Shown here: positions 1-9,003 of the stretch, in pieces
Position numbering within the stretch: the first letter of the stretch is position 1
Layout: every line of letters starts with the position of its first letter
Position numbers and translations under genes: made by a program
Notes under the pieces: model-generated
Database searches by the model: none
What the model saw: the letters and a program-made list of their open reading frames with translations, nothing else
Told to the model about the DNA's origin: nothing
Assembly: GCF_001436605.1 (NCBI RefSeq)
Contig: NZ_AYZL01000006.1
Coordinates: forward strand, 62,001 to 126,000
Source of the DNA: Holzapfeliella floricola DSM 23037 = JCM 16512
GTDB taxonomy: Bacteria; Bacillota; Bacilli; Lactobacillales; Lactobacillaceae
Length of the DNA: 64,000 nucleotides
Direction: 5' to 3'

Positions 1-875
1 AAAGCACCTGCAACACAGGCCCCTGCACTTGCCACAACGGTACCGGCCGCAACAATTGCTCCCCCAAATGGTCCTGCAATTTTAGTAAAGGCATCTTGAA
101 CTGGGACGACACTGTTAGCTAAATCACTACCTAATATCCCAATTGAAACAATTTGTAATAGAACATAAATTAGTGACACCATTAAAATTGTTGTAACAAT
201 CGCACGAGGAAGATTTTTTCTTGGGTTTTTCATTTCCCCAGCAACAAGCGGAAGTGATTCAAAGCCACCAAAAGCATAAAAGATCAAAAAGATTGTTTGT
301 GAAAAGTTATTAGGCTCCAAAACACCCTCAGCAATTAATGGCTGGTAGTGAGCACCGTTTAAGAAGAAAATACCTACAGCTAAGAAAAGTACCAATGGCA
401 CGAGTTTTGAAATTGTCAAAATATTATTAACGTTTCGATTGAGCTTCAATCCTCTGATATTCAAAAGCATTAATAATAAGAAGACAATAACGATTGTGAT
501 ATTTTTAATAACTGTATCGTAAAAAATGGGGGAGACTCCTGATAGCGTTGTCACAAACCCATTCACAACTGTCGCAAAAGCAACAATCTGTGCAATCCAA
601 TTAATAACACCAATTTCATAACCTATAAAATCACCAAAAGCTTCTTTAGTATAAAGATATGGTCCACCATCATCATTAAACAATGAAGCGTTTTCAGCGA
701 TAACTAAAGCAATGAATAATGCTAAAATCATTGCACATAAAAAAGCAAGTATACTTGATGTTCCCATTGACTTATAAGCATTATTTGGTAGTAAAAATAT
801 TCCAGAACCAATAATTCCATTGATTCCTAATAATACAATACTCCAAAAGCCTAACTTATTTGACTCTTTATCCAA
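1..875 (-). CDS. APC-family amino acid permease (3' end outside window)
   Basis: About 291 codons are visible; the C-terminus lies beyond the window edge. The translation opens with DKESNKLGFW, then the APC-family first-helix signature INGIIGSGIFLLPN and a series of long hydrophobic helices, as expected for an amino acid/cation symporter of the cytoplasmic membrane. Further family-like motifs are FNDDGGPYLYTKEAFG and FYAFGGFESLPLVAGEMKNP. The start is read as a TTG (873-875) because an AGGAG lies 9 bases upstream and no ATG is in frame nearby. The substrate cannot be told from sequence. It is transcribed divergently from the DUF3290 gene. Identity as an APC permease is firm. Confidence 0.85.
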   Translation of the reverse strand, partial: MDKESNKLGFWSIVLLGINGIIGSGIFLLPNNAYKSMGTSSILAFLCAMILALFIALVIAENASLFNDDGGPYLYTKEAFGDFIGYEIGVINWIAQIVAFATVVNGFVTTLSGVSPIFYDTVIKNITIVIVFLLLMLLNIRGLKLNRNVNNILTISKLVPLVLFLAVGIFFLNGAHYQPLIAEGVLEPNNFSQTIFLIFYAFGGFESLPLVAGEMKNPRKNLPRAIVTTILMVSLIYVLLQIVSIGILGSDLANSVVPVQDAFTKIAGPFGGAIVAAGTVVASAGACVAGA

Positions 876-1032
876 AATGAATCGCTCCTATTTTTTAACT
901 GCTATTTTAAAATAGAAAAAATTTAAAAATAGCGTTATGATAAGTATGTTAGTGATTAAAATATGATTTTAATTACCCACAACCAATTAGTGTAATTTAA
1001 ATTTAGCTACAGGTAAAGGAGTATTGAAAATA

Positions 1033-1512
1033 ATGTTTTACTTTTTAACAGATTTTTGGTCATATAGCTTTTTTGAAGGTAGTCAAAGCGATTTAAGTAT
1101 CATTATCCGCTTCGCCTTGATTATTATTGTTCTCGGATTTTTAGCATGGACTGCTTTTGATTATTTCAGGAATAAAGATTCAATGCGTAACCGTGACATT
1201 TTGATTGTATTAGTTATCTTCTCTGCTTTATTGGTACTTAATCAATATTCAAGTTTCCAACAAGCACATAACTCATTTAATAATTCAGCACAAGTTAAAA
1301 CATTTCTTGATGCAGTTAAAGTTAATCAAAATACTGACACCGATAAAATATTTGTTAACCAAACCTCACTTTCTAGCGGTATGATTTTAAATATTGGTGG
1401 TAGTAATGGACGCTTTTATAAAGTACAGTTCAATAACGACAATGCCGTAAGCTCGTATGACTTAACGGAAACCAATTTAATTAACACAAAAGATATTAAA
1501 TATATTAATTAA
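1033..1512 (+). CDS. DUF3290-family membrane protein
   Basis: A 159-residue protein with two N-terminal membrane helices (roughly residues 17-40 and 53-70) and a soluble C-terminal half. It resembles the DUF3290 family of lactic acid bacteria, which is regularly found next to a DUF421 gene, as here. Function is unknown. An in-frame TTG at 1024 is possible, but only 2 bases separate it from the AAAGGAG, whereas the ATG at 1033 has 11; I chose the ATG. The next gene follows after 15 bases, so the two form an operon. Family assignment rests on my memory of the family plus the conserved neighbour. Confidence 0.75.
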   Translation: MFYFLTDFWSYSFFEGSQSDLSIIIRFALIIIVLGFLAWTAFDYFRNKDSMRNRDILIVLVIFSALLVLNQYSSFQQAHNSFNNSAQVKTFLDAVKVNQNTDTDKIFVNQTSLSSGMILNIGGSNGRFYKVQFNNDNAVSSYDLTETNLINTKDIKYIN

Positions 1513-1527
1513 CTAGGGGGAAAAGTA

Positions 1528-2235
1528 ATGTTTAACTATGTTGATATTGGTCTTAAATTAATTTTAGCCTTCACAACTGTGATTATTCAAATTAACGTCT
1601 TTGGTAAAGGAAACTTGGCACCTAGTAATGCTGTTGATCAATTACAAAACTACGTTCTAGGGGGAGTTATCGGGGGGATGCTTTACAGCAAAGACGTTAC
1701 TCTCCTTCAATTCTTTATTGTCTTGCTAGTTTGGTCTTTTATTGTATCATTTGTTAAGCTACTAACTAATCACAGTCGTTTCTTCAAACGTGCAATTGAC
1801 GGTTCACCGGTAACAGTCATTAAAAATGGTCAAATCAATGTTGACGTTTTAAATAGCATTGGCTTATCTGCTCACGATTTATCTTTCAAACTACGTTCCA
1901 CAGGTGCTTTTGATATTCGCAAAGTTAAACGTGGTGTAGTTGAACAAAATGGTCAATTGACAGTTACTCAGGTTGGCGATGAAACCATTAAATATCCTAT
2001 TATTATGGACGGCCAAATTGATGAAGATGCGCTAGATGTCATCAACCGTGATGAAGATTGGTTAATGAGACAGCTTAAACTTAGAGGATATGAACTTAAT
2101 CAAATCTATATGGCTAATTATCTCTCACACAAAATTGTTATCTTCCCTTACTCAGGTATTGGTGATGAAGATGATGAAAAAAGTGAACACGATGAAAAAG
2201 AAGCCGATGAAAAATTTAAGGCTGACGAAAAATAA
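1528..2235 (+). CDS. DUF421 (YetF-like) membrane protein
   Basis: A 235-residue protein with about three N-terminal membrane helices followed by the YetF/DUF421 soluble domain (ITVxxNG-type motif TVIKNGQINVDVLNSIGLS, then LRSTGAFDIRKVKRGVVEQNG). DUF421 proteins are widespread in Firmicutes; their biochemical role is not settled. The last 25 residues form a low-complexity tail of repeated Asp/Glu/Lys (DEDDEKSEHDEKEADEK), absent from the core family and probably disordered. A strong AGGGGG ribosome site precedes the ATG. It is the second gene of a two-gene unit with the DUF3290 gene and ends directly in a hairpin terminator. Confidence 0.8.
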   Translation: MFNYVDIGLKLILAFTTVIIQINVFGKGNLAPSNAVDQLQNYVLGGVIGGMLYSKDVTLLQFFIVLLVWSFIVSFVKLLTNHSRFFKRAIDGSPVTVIKNGQINVDVLNSIGLSAHDLSFKLRSTGAFDIRKVKRGVVEQNGQLTVTQVGDETIKYPIIMDGQIDEDALDVINRDEDWLMRQLKLRGYELNQIYMANYLSHKIVIFPYSGIGDEDDEKSEHDEKEADEKFKADEK

Positions 2236-2270
2236 AAAAGGTTTCTCGATATACTCGAGAAACCTTTTTT
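2234..2270. terminator. Bidirectional intrinsic terminator
   Basis: The 13-bp arms AAAGGTTTCTCGA / TCGAGAAACCTTT with a short loop are flanked by A and T runs. It serves the DUF421 gene from the left and the convergent membrane-protein gene from the right. Confidence 0.9.
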
Positions 2271-3129
2271 ATTTTGTTAAAGTCGATTTAAATAACGCTA
2301 ATGGCAGTGTTGAAATAACATACATAATAACTCCAACCAGAACAACATTAAACGATAGATATGAGGTATATTGAATAACTGTTGCCGCAAACTCCCCTAT
2401 AAAATTTGAAAAATCAAAAAGTGATGAAACAATTGCTAAAATCATAAACAATATTGTCAATATTAAGCCCAGACTTGATACTACTGACAAAAACTCTTTG
2501 AGAGCTAACTTCCAAGTTAAATTTGACTTTCGCATTCTATTCAAAATAATCACTAGTAAAATAAGTGCAATTAATAAAATGCCAATAGCTACTATCCAAA
2601 ACAATGTAACCGCATTGGACAACGTTGTTAATGCATCTAAATCAAATGCACTTAAAACTGCGTATTGCGATGTTTGATCATTTTCTTGTAATGCCACTTT
2701 GATTCGTTTGGCTTTTGTTGCGCTGCTATCATCAATAATATTTATCAACGTAGTTTTGATTTCAGATGAAATCTGCAAGCTGTTATTTCTAAAATTATGA
2801 ATGCCAGACGTATAATCAATCATGTCGTTCATGACATCTTTTACCTGCTCTTCATTTAAAATTTTAGCTGACAGTTGATTTTGATCATTTGAAACAGCAT
2901 TAGACAGTTTAACGAATTGTCGATTAATGTAGTTAGACATATGTGTTGAATCATTTAGATTTGACTTCATAAAACTTGGGTTTAGATAGGTAGCCATTAG
3001 TAAAATTGATAGTATAATCACCAAAATATCACTCACTAAAAAACCAGCTAAACTTTTTGGCTGAGTCTTTGCTGTTTTTTTAGCCGTTGATGTTACCCTT
3101 TTTGACCTCTTCAGTTCCTTTGTAGCCAT
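2269..3129 (-). CDS. Membrane protein of unknown function
   Basis: A 286-residue protein that I do not recognise. The N-terminus is strongly basic (MATKELKRSKRVTSTAKKTAKTQ) with no signal peptide. A membrane helix follows at about residues 30-50, then an extracytoplasmic-looking stretch of about 120 polar residues, then three further helices (about 170-197, 213-238 and 252-275). This is the topology of a multi-pass membrane protein with one large external loop. A GAGGTG ribosome site lies before the ATG. It is a single gene, convergent with the DUF421 gene and divergent from the nitroreductase gene at 3278. Confidence 0.7.
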   Translation of the reverse strand: MATKELKRSKRVTSTAKKTAKTQPKSLAGFLVSDILVIILSILLMATYLNPSFMKSNLNDSTHMSNYINRQFVKLSNAVSNDQNQLSAKILNEEQVKDVMNDMIDYTSGIHNFRNNSLQISSEIKTTLINIIDDSSATKAKRIKVALQENDQTSQYAVLSAFDLDALTTLSNAVTLFWIVAIGILLIALILLVIILNRMRKSNLTWKLALKEFLSVVSSLGLILTILFMILAIVSSLFDFSNFIGEFAATVIQYTSYLSFNVVLVGVIMYVISTLPLALFKSTLTK

Positions 3130-3277
3130 TATTATGCACCTCAGACTTTTTATTTAATTCTCTTTTTAGATTATAACATATTCTATAAAATCCTATTAAA
3201 ACCTAACACTTACTATTTACAAGTTGATTAAAATTGCCTACAATTAAAACAATTAAAATTTATATAGAGGTGTCCTT

Positions 3278-4036
3278 ATGTCACAGTCAATCACTCATGT
3301 TCTTGATTTAATTAATCAAAGAACTAGTATTCGAAAATTTAAACCTATGTTACTTTCTGGTGACGATAAAAAGCAAATTACTAAGGCTAGTTTCAGTGCT
3401 CCAACGACTCAGTTTAGACAAGCTGGTTCAGTTATTGAAGTCTCAGATCCTAAAATCAAGCAACAACTAGCTGAAATTTGTGGCCAATCTTATGTTGCTA
3501 ACAACGGTCTTTTGCTTGTTTTTATAGCAGACGAGTACCGTAATATTGCGATTGCTAAAGAACAAAATCAAGAACATTTTATGTACAAAAAACCTATTTC
3601 TCTTATTAATGCAATTGTTGATACTTCACTAATGGCACAAAATGCTAGCTTAGCTTCTGACAGCTTAAATATTGGTTCAGTATATTTGGGTAGTATTTTA
3701 AATGATACACAAAAAGTCATCGATTTGCTCAAACTTCCAAAATATACTTTTCCTCTATTTGCTATGGCGTTTGGTTATCCTGATGATAAGCCAGACATTA
3801 AACCAAAACTGGATGATACTAACCGCCTATTTGAAAACAGCTACGACACAAATCACATCAATTCCATCAATTTTGACACCTATGATAAAAAAGTTAAAGA
3901 TTATTACGATAGTCGTGACTCCCATAATCGAAATGACTCTTTCATTACACAAATAGCTCAAGGGGGTCACTTAATACAAGGAAAAAGATTAGATATTGCC
4001 AAAATACTTAGTAATCAAGGTTTTGACTGGCAATAA
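3278..4036 (+). CDS. NfsA-type NADPH-dependent nitroreductase/flavin reductase
   Basis: A 252-residue member of the FMN-dependent nitroreductase superfamily, closest in length and layout to NfsA/FRP enzymes. The N-terminal RTSIRKFKP motif contacts FMN, SAPTTQFRQAGS is the family's SAPSSxNxQ-type segment, and the C-terminal third extends past the short NfsB-type fold. Expected activity is NADPH-driven reduction of quinones, flavins or nitro compounds in the cytosol; the natural substrate is unknown. AGAGGTG is correctly spaced before the ATG. It is monocistronic, with a hairpin terminator straight after the stop. Confidence 0.85.
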   Translation: MSQSITHVLDLINQRTSIRKFKPMLLSGDDKKQITKASFSAPTTQFRQAGSVIEVSDPKIKQQLAEICGQSYVANNGLLLVFIADEYRNIAIAKEQNQEHFMYKKPISLINAIVDTSLMAQNASLASDSLNIGSVYLGSILNDTQKVIDLLKLPKYTFPLFAMAFGYPDDKPDIKPKLDDTNRLFENSYDTNHINSINFDTYDKKVKDYYDSRDSHNRNDSFITQIAQGGHLIQGKRLDIAKILSNQGFDWQ

Positions 4037-4063
4037 AAAAGACGACAATTGTCGTCTTTTTTA
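4036..4063. terminator. Bidirectional intrinsic terminator
   Basis: The palindrome AAAGACGACAATTGTCGTCTTT with flanking A/T runs is shared by the nitroreductase gene and the convergent betaine permease/binding-protein gene. Confidence 0.9.
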
Positions 4064-5803
4064 TTGTTTAAAAGTTTGTACACGAGATGAATGACTCGAT
4101 AACCACCATTGTGCTACTTCTTGTGGATTTTCACCATTTCTAATTCTCAACATGACTTGGCTAATATCTTGTTCATCCCATTTGAAGTTTTTAAGTAGTC
4201 TATATGCTTCTGGATAGTCATCTTTCAACCCTTGTCGTGCAATTGTGTTGATTTTTTCAGATTCACCCATTATTTTTTTAGGATCTTGCAAAATTTTCAA
4301 GTGATACTTTGCAAATATCCAATGTGGTGACCAACCAGTTACAACAACATCTTGATGATTCTTAACAGCTTGACCTAAAACGACTGCCATCGCACCTGAT
4401 GAAGATGTACTAACTTGCCAACCTTTTAAATTAGTATATTCTTTTGTGGCATTTTGTGCGTAATCAACTATCGATTCAGAGGGTTCAATTCCTGTAATCG
4501 TTTTGTTTGCTTCGTTTTTTAAATCTTCAATAGAATTGGCCTTCATATAATCAGGCACCACCAACCCTACTTGAGCCTTATCATAATTAACACCTAGTAA
4601 ATCGAGTTGATTTTTATACTCAGCGTACTCATTCTTGTGAGTTGTTGGTAACCAGGCACACAACATCGCATCTGCCTGTTTAGTGGCTACTGACTTCCAC
4701 ATAATTGAATCATCTAATGGCATAATATCAACATCGTACCCTGCTTGACGTAACAATTCACCTGCAACATTGGTTGTAGCTACTGCATCATCCCATTCGA
4801 CATAGACTAACTTAATATGTCCTTTGGAATGGTTGCCTGAGGTCGTAGCGGCTTGCACAACACCCCCAGTTACTGTCAGTAAAATTAAGGCTACAGCGGC
4901 TATAATATGAACTTTATGTTGATGCTTTCTACTTTGAGCATCTATCAATTTTCGATGTGCAACATGGCGGTTTATATTATGAGCAAATCGATCAATAATA
5001 ATAGCCATAATAACAAGTGCCAGACCGTTTACAAAACCGTGTCCGACTTGGGCACGTTGGACCGCAGATAAAACGCCACGACCAAGGCCAGGAGCACCAA
5101 TCATTGATGCAATAACGACCATTGATAATGACATCATAATGGTTTGGTTGGCCCCTTCTAAAATCGTATTACGCGCATAAGGCAAATCAAGCTTAAATAA
5201 TCTCTGCGTATCTGTTGAACCAAATGAAGCAGAAGTTTCAACTAAAGACTTCGGTACTTGATGAATACCTAAATTCGTCATTCTAACAACCGGTGGCAAA
5301 GCAAAAATCACTGATGATACAACACCTGGCATAACTCCTATTCCAAAAAAAGCAACAGCAGGAATTAAATAAACAAATCCCGGCATCGTTTGCATAAAGT
5401 CAAGAAAGGGTGTGATTATCTTTGAAGCAGTTTGACTTTTAGCATCTAATATTCCCAAAGGAACCCCGATAATTAGTGCAATTAAACTTGAAACCATCAC
5501 TAATGTTAATGTGCTCATTAAATCATTCCACAAGTGTTGATTGTAGATAAATAATAATCCTAAAAAACTAAAAATTGTTAATCCTAGTTTTTTGCCTGAA
5601 ATATAATACGCTGTCACAACGATGAGTAACATTAACACAAACGGATTAATCCAAATTAAAAAGTCGCTAATCCAGTCGATACCCCCTTGTCCAATTGTTT
5701 GAATAACATTAAACAGTTGCGCAAATGTTTGTGTAAACCATTGCACAAATCCGTCAATCCATTCAGCTATCGGCAGCCGGGGGACGTCTATGTTAGCAGT
5801 CAT
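4061..5803 (-). CDS. Glycine betaine/carnitine-type ABC permease fused to substrate-binding domain
   Basis: A 580-residue fusion of an OpuAB/ProW-like permease (about residues 1-285, with the EAA-type loop ASFGSTDTQRLFKLDLP) to an OpuAC-like binding domain (about 320-580). The two are joined through an additional membrane helix (VHIIAAVALILLTVTGGVV). The binding half carries the family's conserved pieces EWDDAVATTNV, PLDDSIMWKSVATKQADAM and VTGWSPHWIF. This is the OpuABC layout known from Lactococcus, in which the binding domain is tethered outside the membrane. No ATPase gene is adjacent; it presumably uses an ATPase from one of the two operons upstream. AGGAGG precedes the ATG. It is the most diverged of the three permeases in the cluster. 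Confidence 0.9.
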   Translation of the reverse strand: MTANIDVPRLPIAEWIDGFVQWFTQTFAQLFNVIQTIGQGGIDWISDFLIWINPFVLMLLIVVTAYYISGKKLGLTIFSFLGLLFIYNQHLWNDLMSTLTLVMVSSLIALIIGVPLGILDAKSQTASKIITPFLDFMQTMPGFVYLIPAVAFFGIGVMPGVVSSVIFALPPVVRMTNLGIHQVPKSLVETSASFGSTDTQRLFKLDLPYARNTILEGANQTIMMSLSMVVIASMIGAPGLGRGVLSAVQRAQVGHGFVNGLALVIMAIIIDRFAHNINRHVAHRKLIDAQSRKHQHKVHIIAAVALILLTVTGGVVQAATTSGNHSKGHIKLVYVEWDDAVATTNVAGELLRQAGYDVDIMPLDDSIMWKSVATKQADAMLCAWLPTTHKNEYAEYKNQLDLLGVNYDKAQVGLVVPDYMKANSIEDLKNEANKTITGIEPSESIVDYAQNATKEYTNLKGWQVSTSSSGAMAVVLGQAVKNHQDVVVTGWSPHWIFAKYHLKILQDPKKIMGESEKINTIARQGLKDDYPEAYRLLKNFKWDEQDISQVMLRIRNGENPQEVAQWWLSSHSSRVQTFKQ

Positions 5804-5916
5804 TTTTTCTTTTTCCTCCTAGTAATTTTAAACATAATCAATTTATGCCTTCATTGTAACAATAATTTTAAAAATATCACGTATTAATTTAAATTTACCT
5901 AAAACAAAATATAAAT

Positions 5917-5946
5917 AAAAACACTAGCTATGAGCTAGTGTTTTTG
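5917..5946 (-). terminator. Intrinsic terminator of the first betaine-binding lipoprotein gene
   Basis: The arms AAAAACACTAGCT / AGCTAGTGTTTTT surround a 3-base loop, just after the stop codon of the lipoprotein gene, with a T run on the minus strand. Confidence 0.85.
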
Positions 5947-5958
5947 TTTGGGACTTAA

Positions 5959-6846
5959 TTAAGCATTTTTCCATGAATTAACTTTGTCTTGATGACTAGC
6001 AATCCAATCTTGCGCAGCTTTTTCTGGTTTTTCACCATTACTGATTGCAAGCATTACACTGTTAATATCTTCGTTACTCCATTTGAAGTTTTTAATTACT
6101 TTGTAAACTTCAGGTTTATCTTCTTTAAGACCTTGGCGTGCAACTGAGTTGATTGATTCAGCAGCACCCATTGTACCTTTTGGATCTTCTAAGAACTTAA
6201 GATCGTATTTAGCGAACATCCAGTGTGGTGCCCAACCAGTTACAACGATTTCTTGTTTGTTCTTGTATGCTTTATCTAAAGCAGTTGCCATAGCACCTGA
6301 TGAAGATGGTAGCACTTGCCATGATTTTAAGTTGTCGTATTCTTTAGCAGTTTTTTCAGCAGCTGACATAACACCAGCACCAGCATCGATACCTGTGATT
6401 GTTTTCTTAGCTTGATCTGAAAGATCTGAAATTGAGTTCACGTTTTCCATGTATTTAGGAACAACTAATCCAAGTTTTGCACCTTCTAGATTAGCACCCA
6501 ATAGATCTACTTTATCTTTATATTTATTGTATTGTGCTTCATGAGTACTTGGCAACCAAGCTGATACCATTGCATCTGCTTGTTTGTTAGCAACTGATTG
6601 CCACATAATAGCATTGTCAAGTGGAGTTAATTCAACACTATACCCCATGTCTTTTAAAACTTGACCTAAAACGTTTGTTGAAGCAACTTCACTATCCCAC
6701 TCAACGTAAGACAATTTAACTGTTTTAGATGAGTTTGATTTATTATCACTTGAATTGTTACTGCTGTTGTTTGATGAACATGCAGTAACGGCTACTGCAG
6801 CAACGGCTACAAAAGCTGTTAATAAAATCTTTTTCATTAGTTTCAT
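5959..6846 (-). CDS. Glycine betaine-type ABC substrate-binding lipoprotein
   Basis: A 295-residue lipoprotein: a basic, hydrophobic signal peptide ends in the lipobox VTAC (Cys about residue 23), followed by a Ser/Asn-rich linker and a complete OpuAC-type binding domain. Aromatic-rich conserved segments that form the quaternary-ammonium pocket in this family are present (YVEWDSEVASTNV, DNAIMWQSVANKQADAM, VTGWAPHWMF). AAGGAGG sits 8 bases before the first ATG, which favours the longer of two possible starts. It stands alone between its own upstream region and terminator, without a permease of its own. It is one of three free binding proteins in the locus. Confidence 0.9.
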   Translation of the reverse strand: MKLMKKILLTAFVAVAAVAVTACSSNNSSNNSSDNKSNSSKTVKLSYVEWDSEVASTNVLGQVLKDMGYSVELTPLDNAIMWQSVANKQADAMVSAWLPSTHEAQYNKYKDKVDLLGANLEGAKLGLVVPKYMENVNSISDLSDQAKKTITGIDAGAGVMSAAEKTAKEYDNLKSWQVLPSSSGAMATALDKAYKNKQEIVVTGWAPHWMFAKYDLKFLEDPKGTMGAAESINSVARQGLKEDKPEVYKVIKNFKWSNEDINSVMLAISNGEKPEKAAQDWIASHQDKVNSWKNA

Positions 6847-6954
6847 TAAAATTTCCTCCTTGATATTTTTTGAAAATCAACAATTCCATTCTAGCAACTT
6901 TTGAACTTTTTTCAAAGAAAATTTGAATTTTTTAAGAATCATTTCATCTTACAA

Positions 6955-7836
6955 TCAAGATTGTTTCCAGCTTGCTACTTTCTCTGGATTTTTCTCAATC
7001 CACTCTCTAGCTGCTTTTTTAGGGTCAACATTATCACTTAGTTTAACCATGATTTCATTAATATCAGGTAAATCCCATTTGAAATTTTGTAGAACTTTAA
7101 AAGCTTCTGGTTTGTCTTCTTTTAATCCTTTTCGAGCAATCGTTGTGATTGTTTCTGGAGCACTTATTGTTCCTTGTGGATCATCTAAAACCTTAATATC
7201 ATACTTGTTAAATGACCAATGCGGCATCCATCCTGTAATAATTATTTCTTCTTTGTTCTTGATAGCCTTGTCTAAAGCAGAAAACATAGCTCCTGAAGAC
7301 GAAGGCATTAATTTGAATCCTTTTAAATTAGGATATCTTTTTAATGTTTTTTCAGCATTAGCAGTAATTCCTGCTCCAGGTTCCATCCCAGTAATTGTTT
7401 TGTTAGCTTCATTTTTTAAATCGGCTATTGAGTTAACTGACATATATGATGGAACGATAAATCCTGCTTTTGCACCATCTACCAAACTTTCACCTATGAT
7501 ATCCACATTATTTTTGTAACGCTTATATTCCGGACCATTGGTTGTGGGCAACCATGCCGTTACCATAGCATCAGCGCTACCATCAGCTACTGACTTCCAC
7601 ATAAAAATGTTGTCTAAAGGTACCATCTCAACTTGGTATCCCATGTCTTGTAAAACCTCACCAACCACAAATGTTGATGAAATAGCATCATCCCATTCTT
7701 TGTAAGCTAACCTTATCTTATTTGAAGATGGCTGTGTATCTTGTACTTGGCTGGTTTTTTTAGAAGAGCATGCAGTTATACTCAATCCAACTAACAATAG
7801 TGACAACATGATGCTAATTTTCCTAGCAAATTTCAT
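6955..7836 (-). CDS. Glycine betaine-type ABC substrate-binding lipoprotein, divergent copy
   Basis: A 293-residue lipoprotein with signal peptide and lipobox ITAC, and an OpuAC-type binding domain. It is the most divergent of the five binding domains: the usual conserved stretch around NKQADAM is DGSADAM here, the start of the domain reads YKEWDDAISSTFV, and the pocket helix reads VTAWLPTTNGPEY where the siblings have THGPQY or THEAQY. This may shift specificity to another quaternary amine (for example carnitine or choline); that is inference only. A GGAGG lies before the ATG. It has no permease of its own. Confidence 0.88.
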   Translation of the reverse strand: MKFARKISIMLSLLLVGLSITACSSKKTSQVQDTQPSSNKIRLAYKEWDDAISSTFVVGEVLQDMGYQVEMVPLDNIFMWKSVADGSADAMVTAWLPTTNGPEYKRYKNNVDIIGESLVDGAKAGFIVPSYMSVNSIADLKNEANKTITGMEPGAGITANAEKTLKRYPNLKGFKLMPSSSGAMFSALDKAIKNKEEIIITGWMPHWSFNKYDIKVLDDPQGTISAPETITTIARKGLKEDKPEAFKVLQNFKWDLPDINEIMVKLSDNVDPKKAAREWIEKNPEKVASWKQS

Positions 7837-7869
7837 TTAAATATTTTTCCTCCAACTTATCTCGGCAAT

Positions 7870-7903
7870 AAAAAATGCGCTATCCGGTTGATAGCGCATT
7901 CCT
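7870..7903 (-). terminator. Intrinsic terminator of the third betaine-binding lipoprotein gene
   Basis: The arms AATGCGCTATC / GATAGCGCATT are followed on the minus strand by a TTTTTTATT tail, 15 bases after the stop codon of the gene ending at 7918. Confidence 0.88.
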
Positions 7904-7917
7904 TCATTATACTATAA

Positions 7918-8787
7918 TTATGAATTTTTCCAACTGTTAACTTTATCTTGATTTTTCGCAATCCAGTCTTTAGCAGCTTGATTGGCTTTTTTTCCATTAT
8001 TCATATCAAACATAACATCGCCAATATCTTTCATATCCCACTTAAAGTTTTTTAAAACTTTGTAAACTTCTGGTTTGTCATTTTTCAATCCTTGACGTGC
8101 AACAGTATTAATTGTTTCTGGTGAGCTAATAACTTGTTTAGGGTCATTTAGGAATTTAAGATCGTACTTTGTAAACATCCAATGTGGTGCCCATCCTGTA
8201 ATTACAATTTCATCTTTGTTTTTGTATGCCTTATCTAGTGAAGCTGTCATTGCTCCAGTTGATGAAGACATTAAATTCCAACCACTTAAATTAGAATACT
8301 GACTCATTGCTTTTTCAGCATTTGTCATTATACCAGCACCAGGTTCTATTCCTGTAATTGTTTTTTTAGCTTGGTTAGATAAATCTTCAACAGAATTAAC
8401 ATTCATATAAGACGGAACAACTAAACCTGATTGAGCACCTGTTAAATTAGCTCCTAAGACATCAATTTGATTTTTGTATTTATCATACTGTGGACCGTGT
8501 GTTAGTGGCAACCAGGCTGATACCATTGCATCTGCCTGCTTATTGGCGACTGATTGCCATACAATCGCATTATCCAATGGGGTCATTTCTACTGTGTATC
8601 CCATTTGTTTCAAGACCTCAGCTACTAGATTAGTAGATGAGACTGAATCATCCCATTCCATGTAAGCTAATTTCACAGTTTTTGAATTATCTTCTGATGA
8701 TTTACTGCTATTTGCTGAACAGGCTGATAAAGGCATGATAATCGCTAACATTAATACGGCTAATATACCTTTTTTCAATTTACTCAT
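7918..8787 (-). CDS. Glycine betaine-type ABC substrate-binding lipoprotein
   Basis: A 289-residue lipoprotein with lipobox LSAC at about residue 23 and an OpuAC-type domain (YMEWDDSVSSTNLV, DNAIVWQSVANKQADAM, VTGWAPHWMF). It lies directly downstream of the permease gene that lacks a fused binding domain (9004-9972), so it is the natural partner of that permease. A hairpin and a TATAAT box sit between the two, so it may also be transcribed on its own. A GGAGG precedes the ATG, and its own terminator follows. Confidence 0.9.
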   Translation of the reverse strand: MSKLKKGILAVLMLAIIMPLSACSANSSKSSEDNSKTVKLAYMEWDDSVSSTNLVAEVLKQMGYTVEMTPLDNAIVWQSVANKQADAMVSAWLPLTHGPQYDKYKNQIDVLGANLTGAQSGLVVPSYMNVNSVEDLSNQAKKTITGIEPGAGIMTNAEKAMSQYSNLSGWNLMSSSTGAMTASLDKAYKNKDEIVITGWAPHWMFTKYDLKFLNDPKQVISSPETINTVARQGLKNDKPEVYKVLKNFKWDMKDIGDVMFDMNNGKKANQAAKDWIAKNQDKVNSWKNS

Positions 8788-8823
8788 AATTACTTTTGTC
8801 CTCCAAATTTAATTGCTTTACGC

Positions 8824-8829
8824 ATTATA
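8824..8829 (-). promoter_or_regulatory. Candidate -10 box for the lipoprotein gene at 7918-8787
   Basis: A perfect TATAAT on the minus strand about 40 bases before the ATG, directly after the T run of a hairpin. No good -35 box is visible, so this is a tentative call. Confidence 0.4.
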
Positions 8830-8831
8830 TG

Positions 8832-8875
8832 TACAAAAAAATGTGCTCTCTAAAGAAACCAGAGAGCACATTTTT
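8832..8875 (-). terminator. Intrinsic terminator downstream of the permease gene
   Basis: The arms ATGTGCTCTCT / AGAGAGCACAT are followed by a T run on the minus strand. It lies about 130 bases after the stop of the permease gene (9004-9972), leaving an AT-rich 3' untranslated stretch with no other feature. Confidence 0.8.
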
Positions 8876-9003
8876 ATTTATTATTAAAATGTCAAAATGT
8901 TGATTCAAAGAGTTGATAAGAAGAAATAATTTATGCTCTCAAATAAAGTAATAAATTCAATTCTTTTTTCTCTTCTCAATAAATTAACATGTTTCAATAA
9001 TAG

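Noticed and set aside
2090-2374. A 94-codon plus-strand ORF across the DUF421 end and the terminator
   Set aside because: It runs through a strong terminator and out-of-frame coding sequence; an artefact of AT-rich low complexity.
6923-7519. A 198-codon plus-strand ORF opposite a betaine-binding lipoprotein gene
   Set aside because: It is the antisense shadow of a well-supported gene; composition and lack of ribosome site do not support it.
8832-8875. Hairpin upstream of the lipoprotein gene as a riboswitch or attenuator
   Set aside because: A simple stem with a T run and no conserved aptamer; better explained as the terminator of the permease gene.
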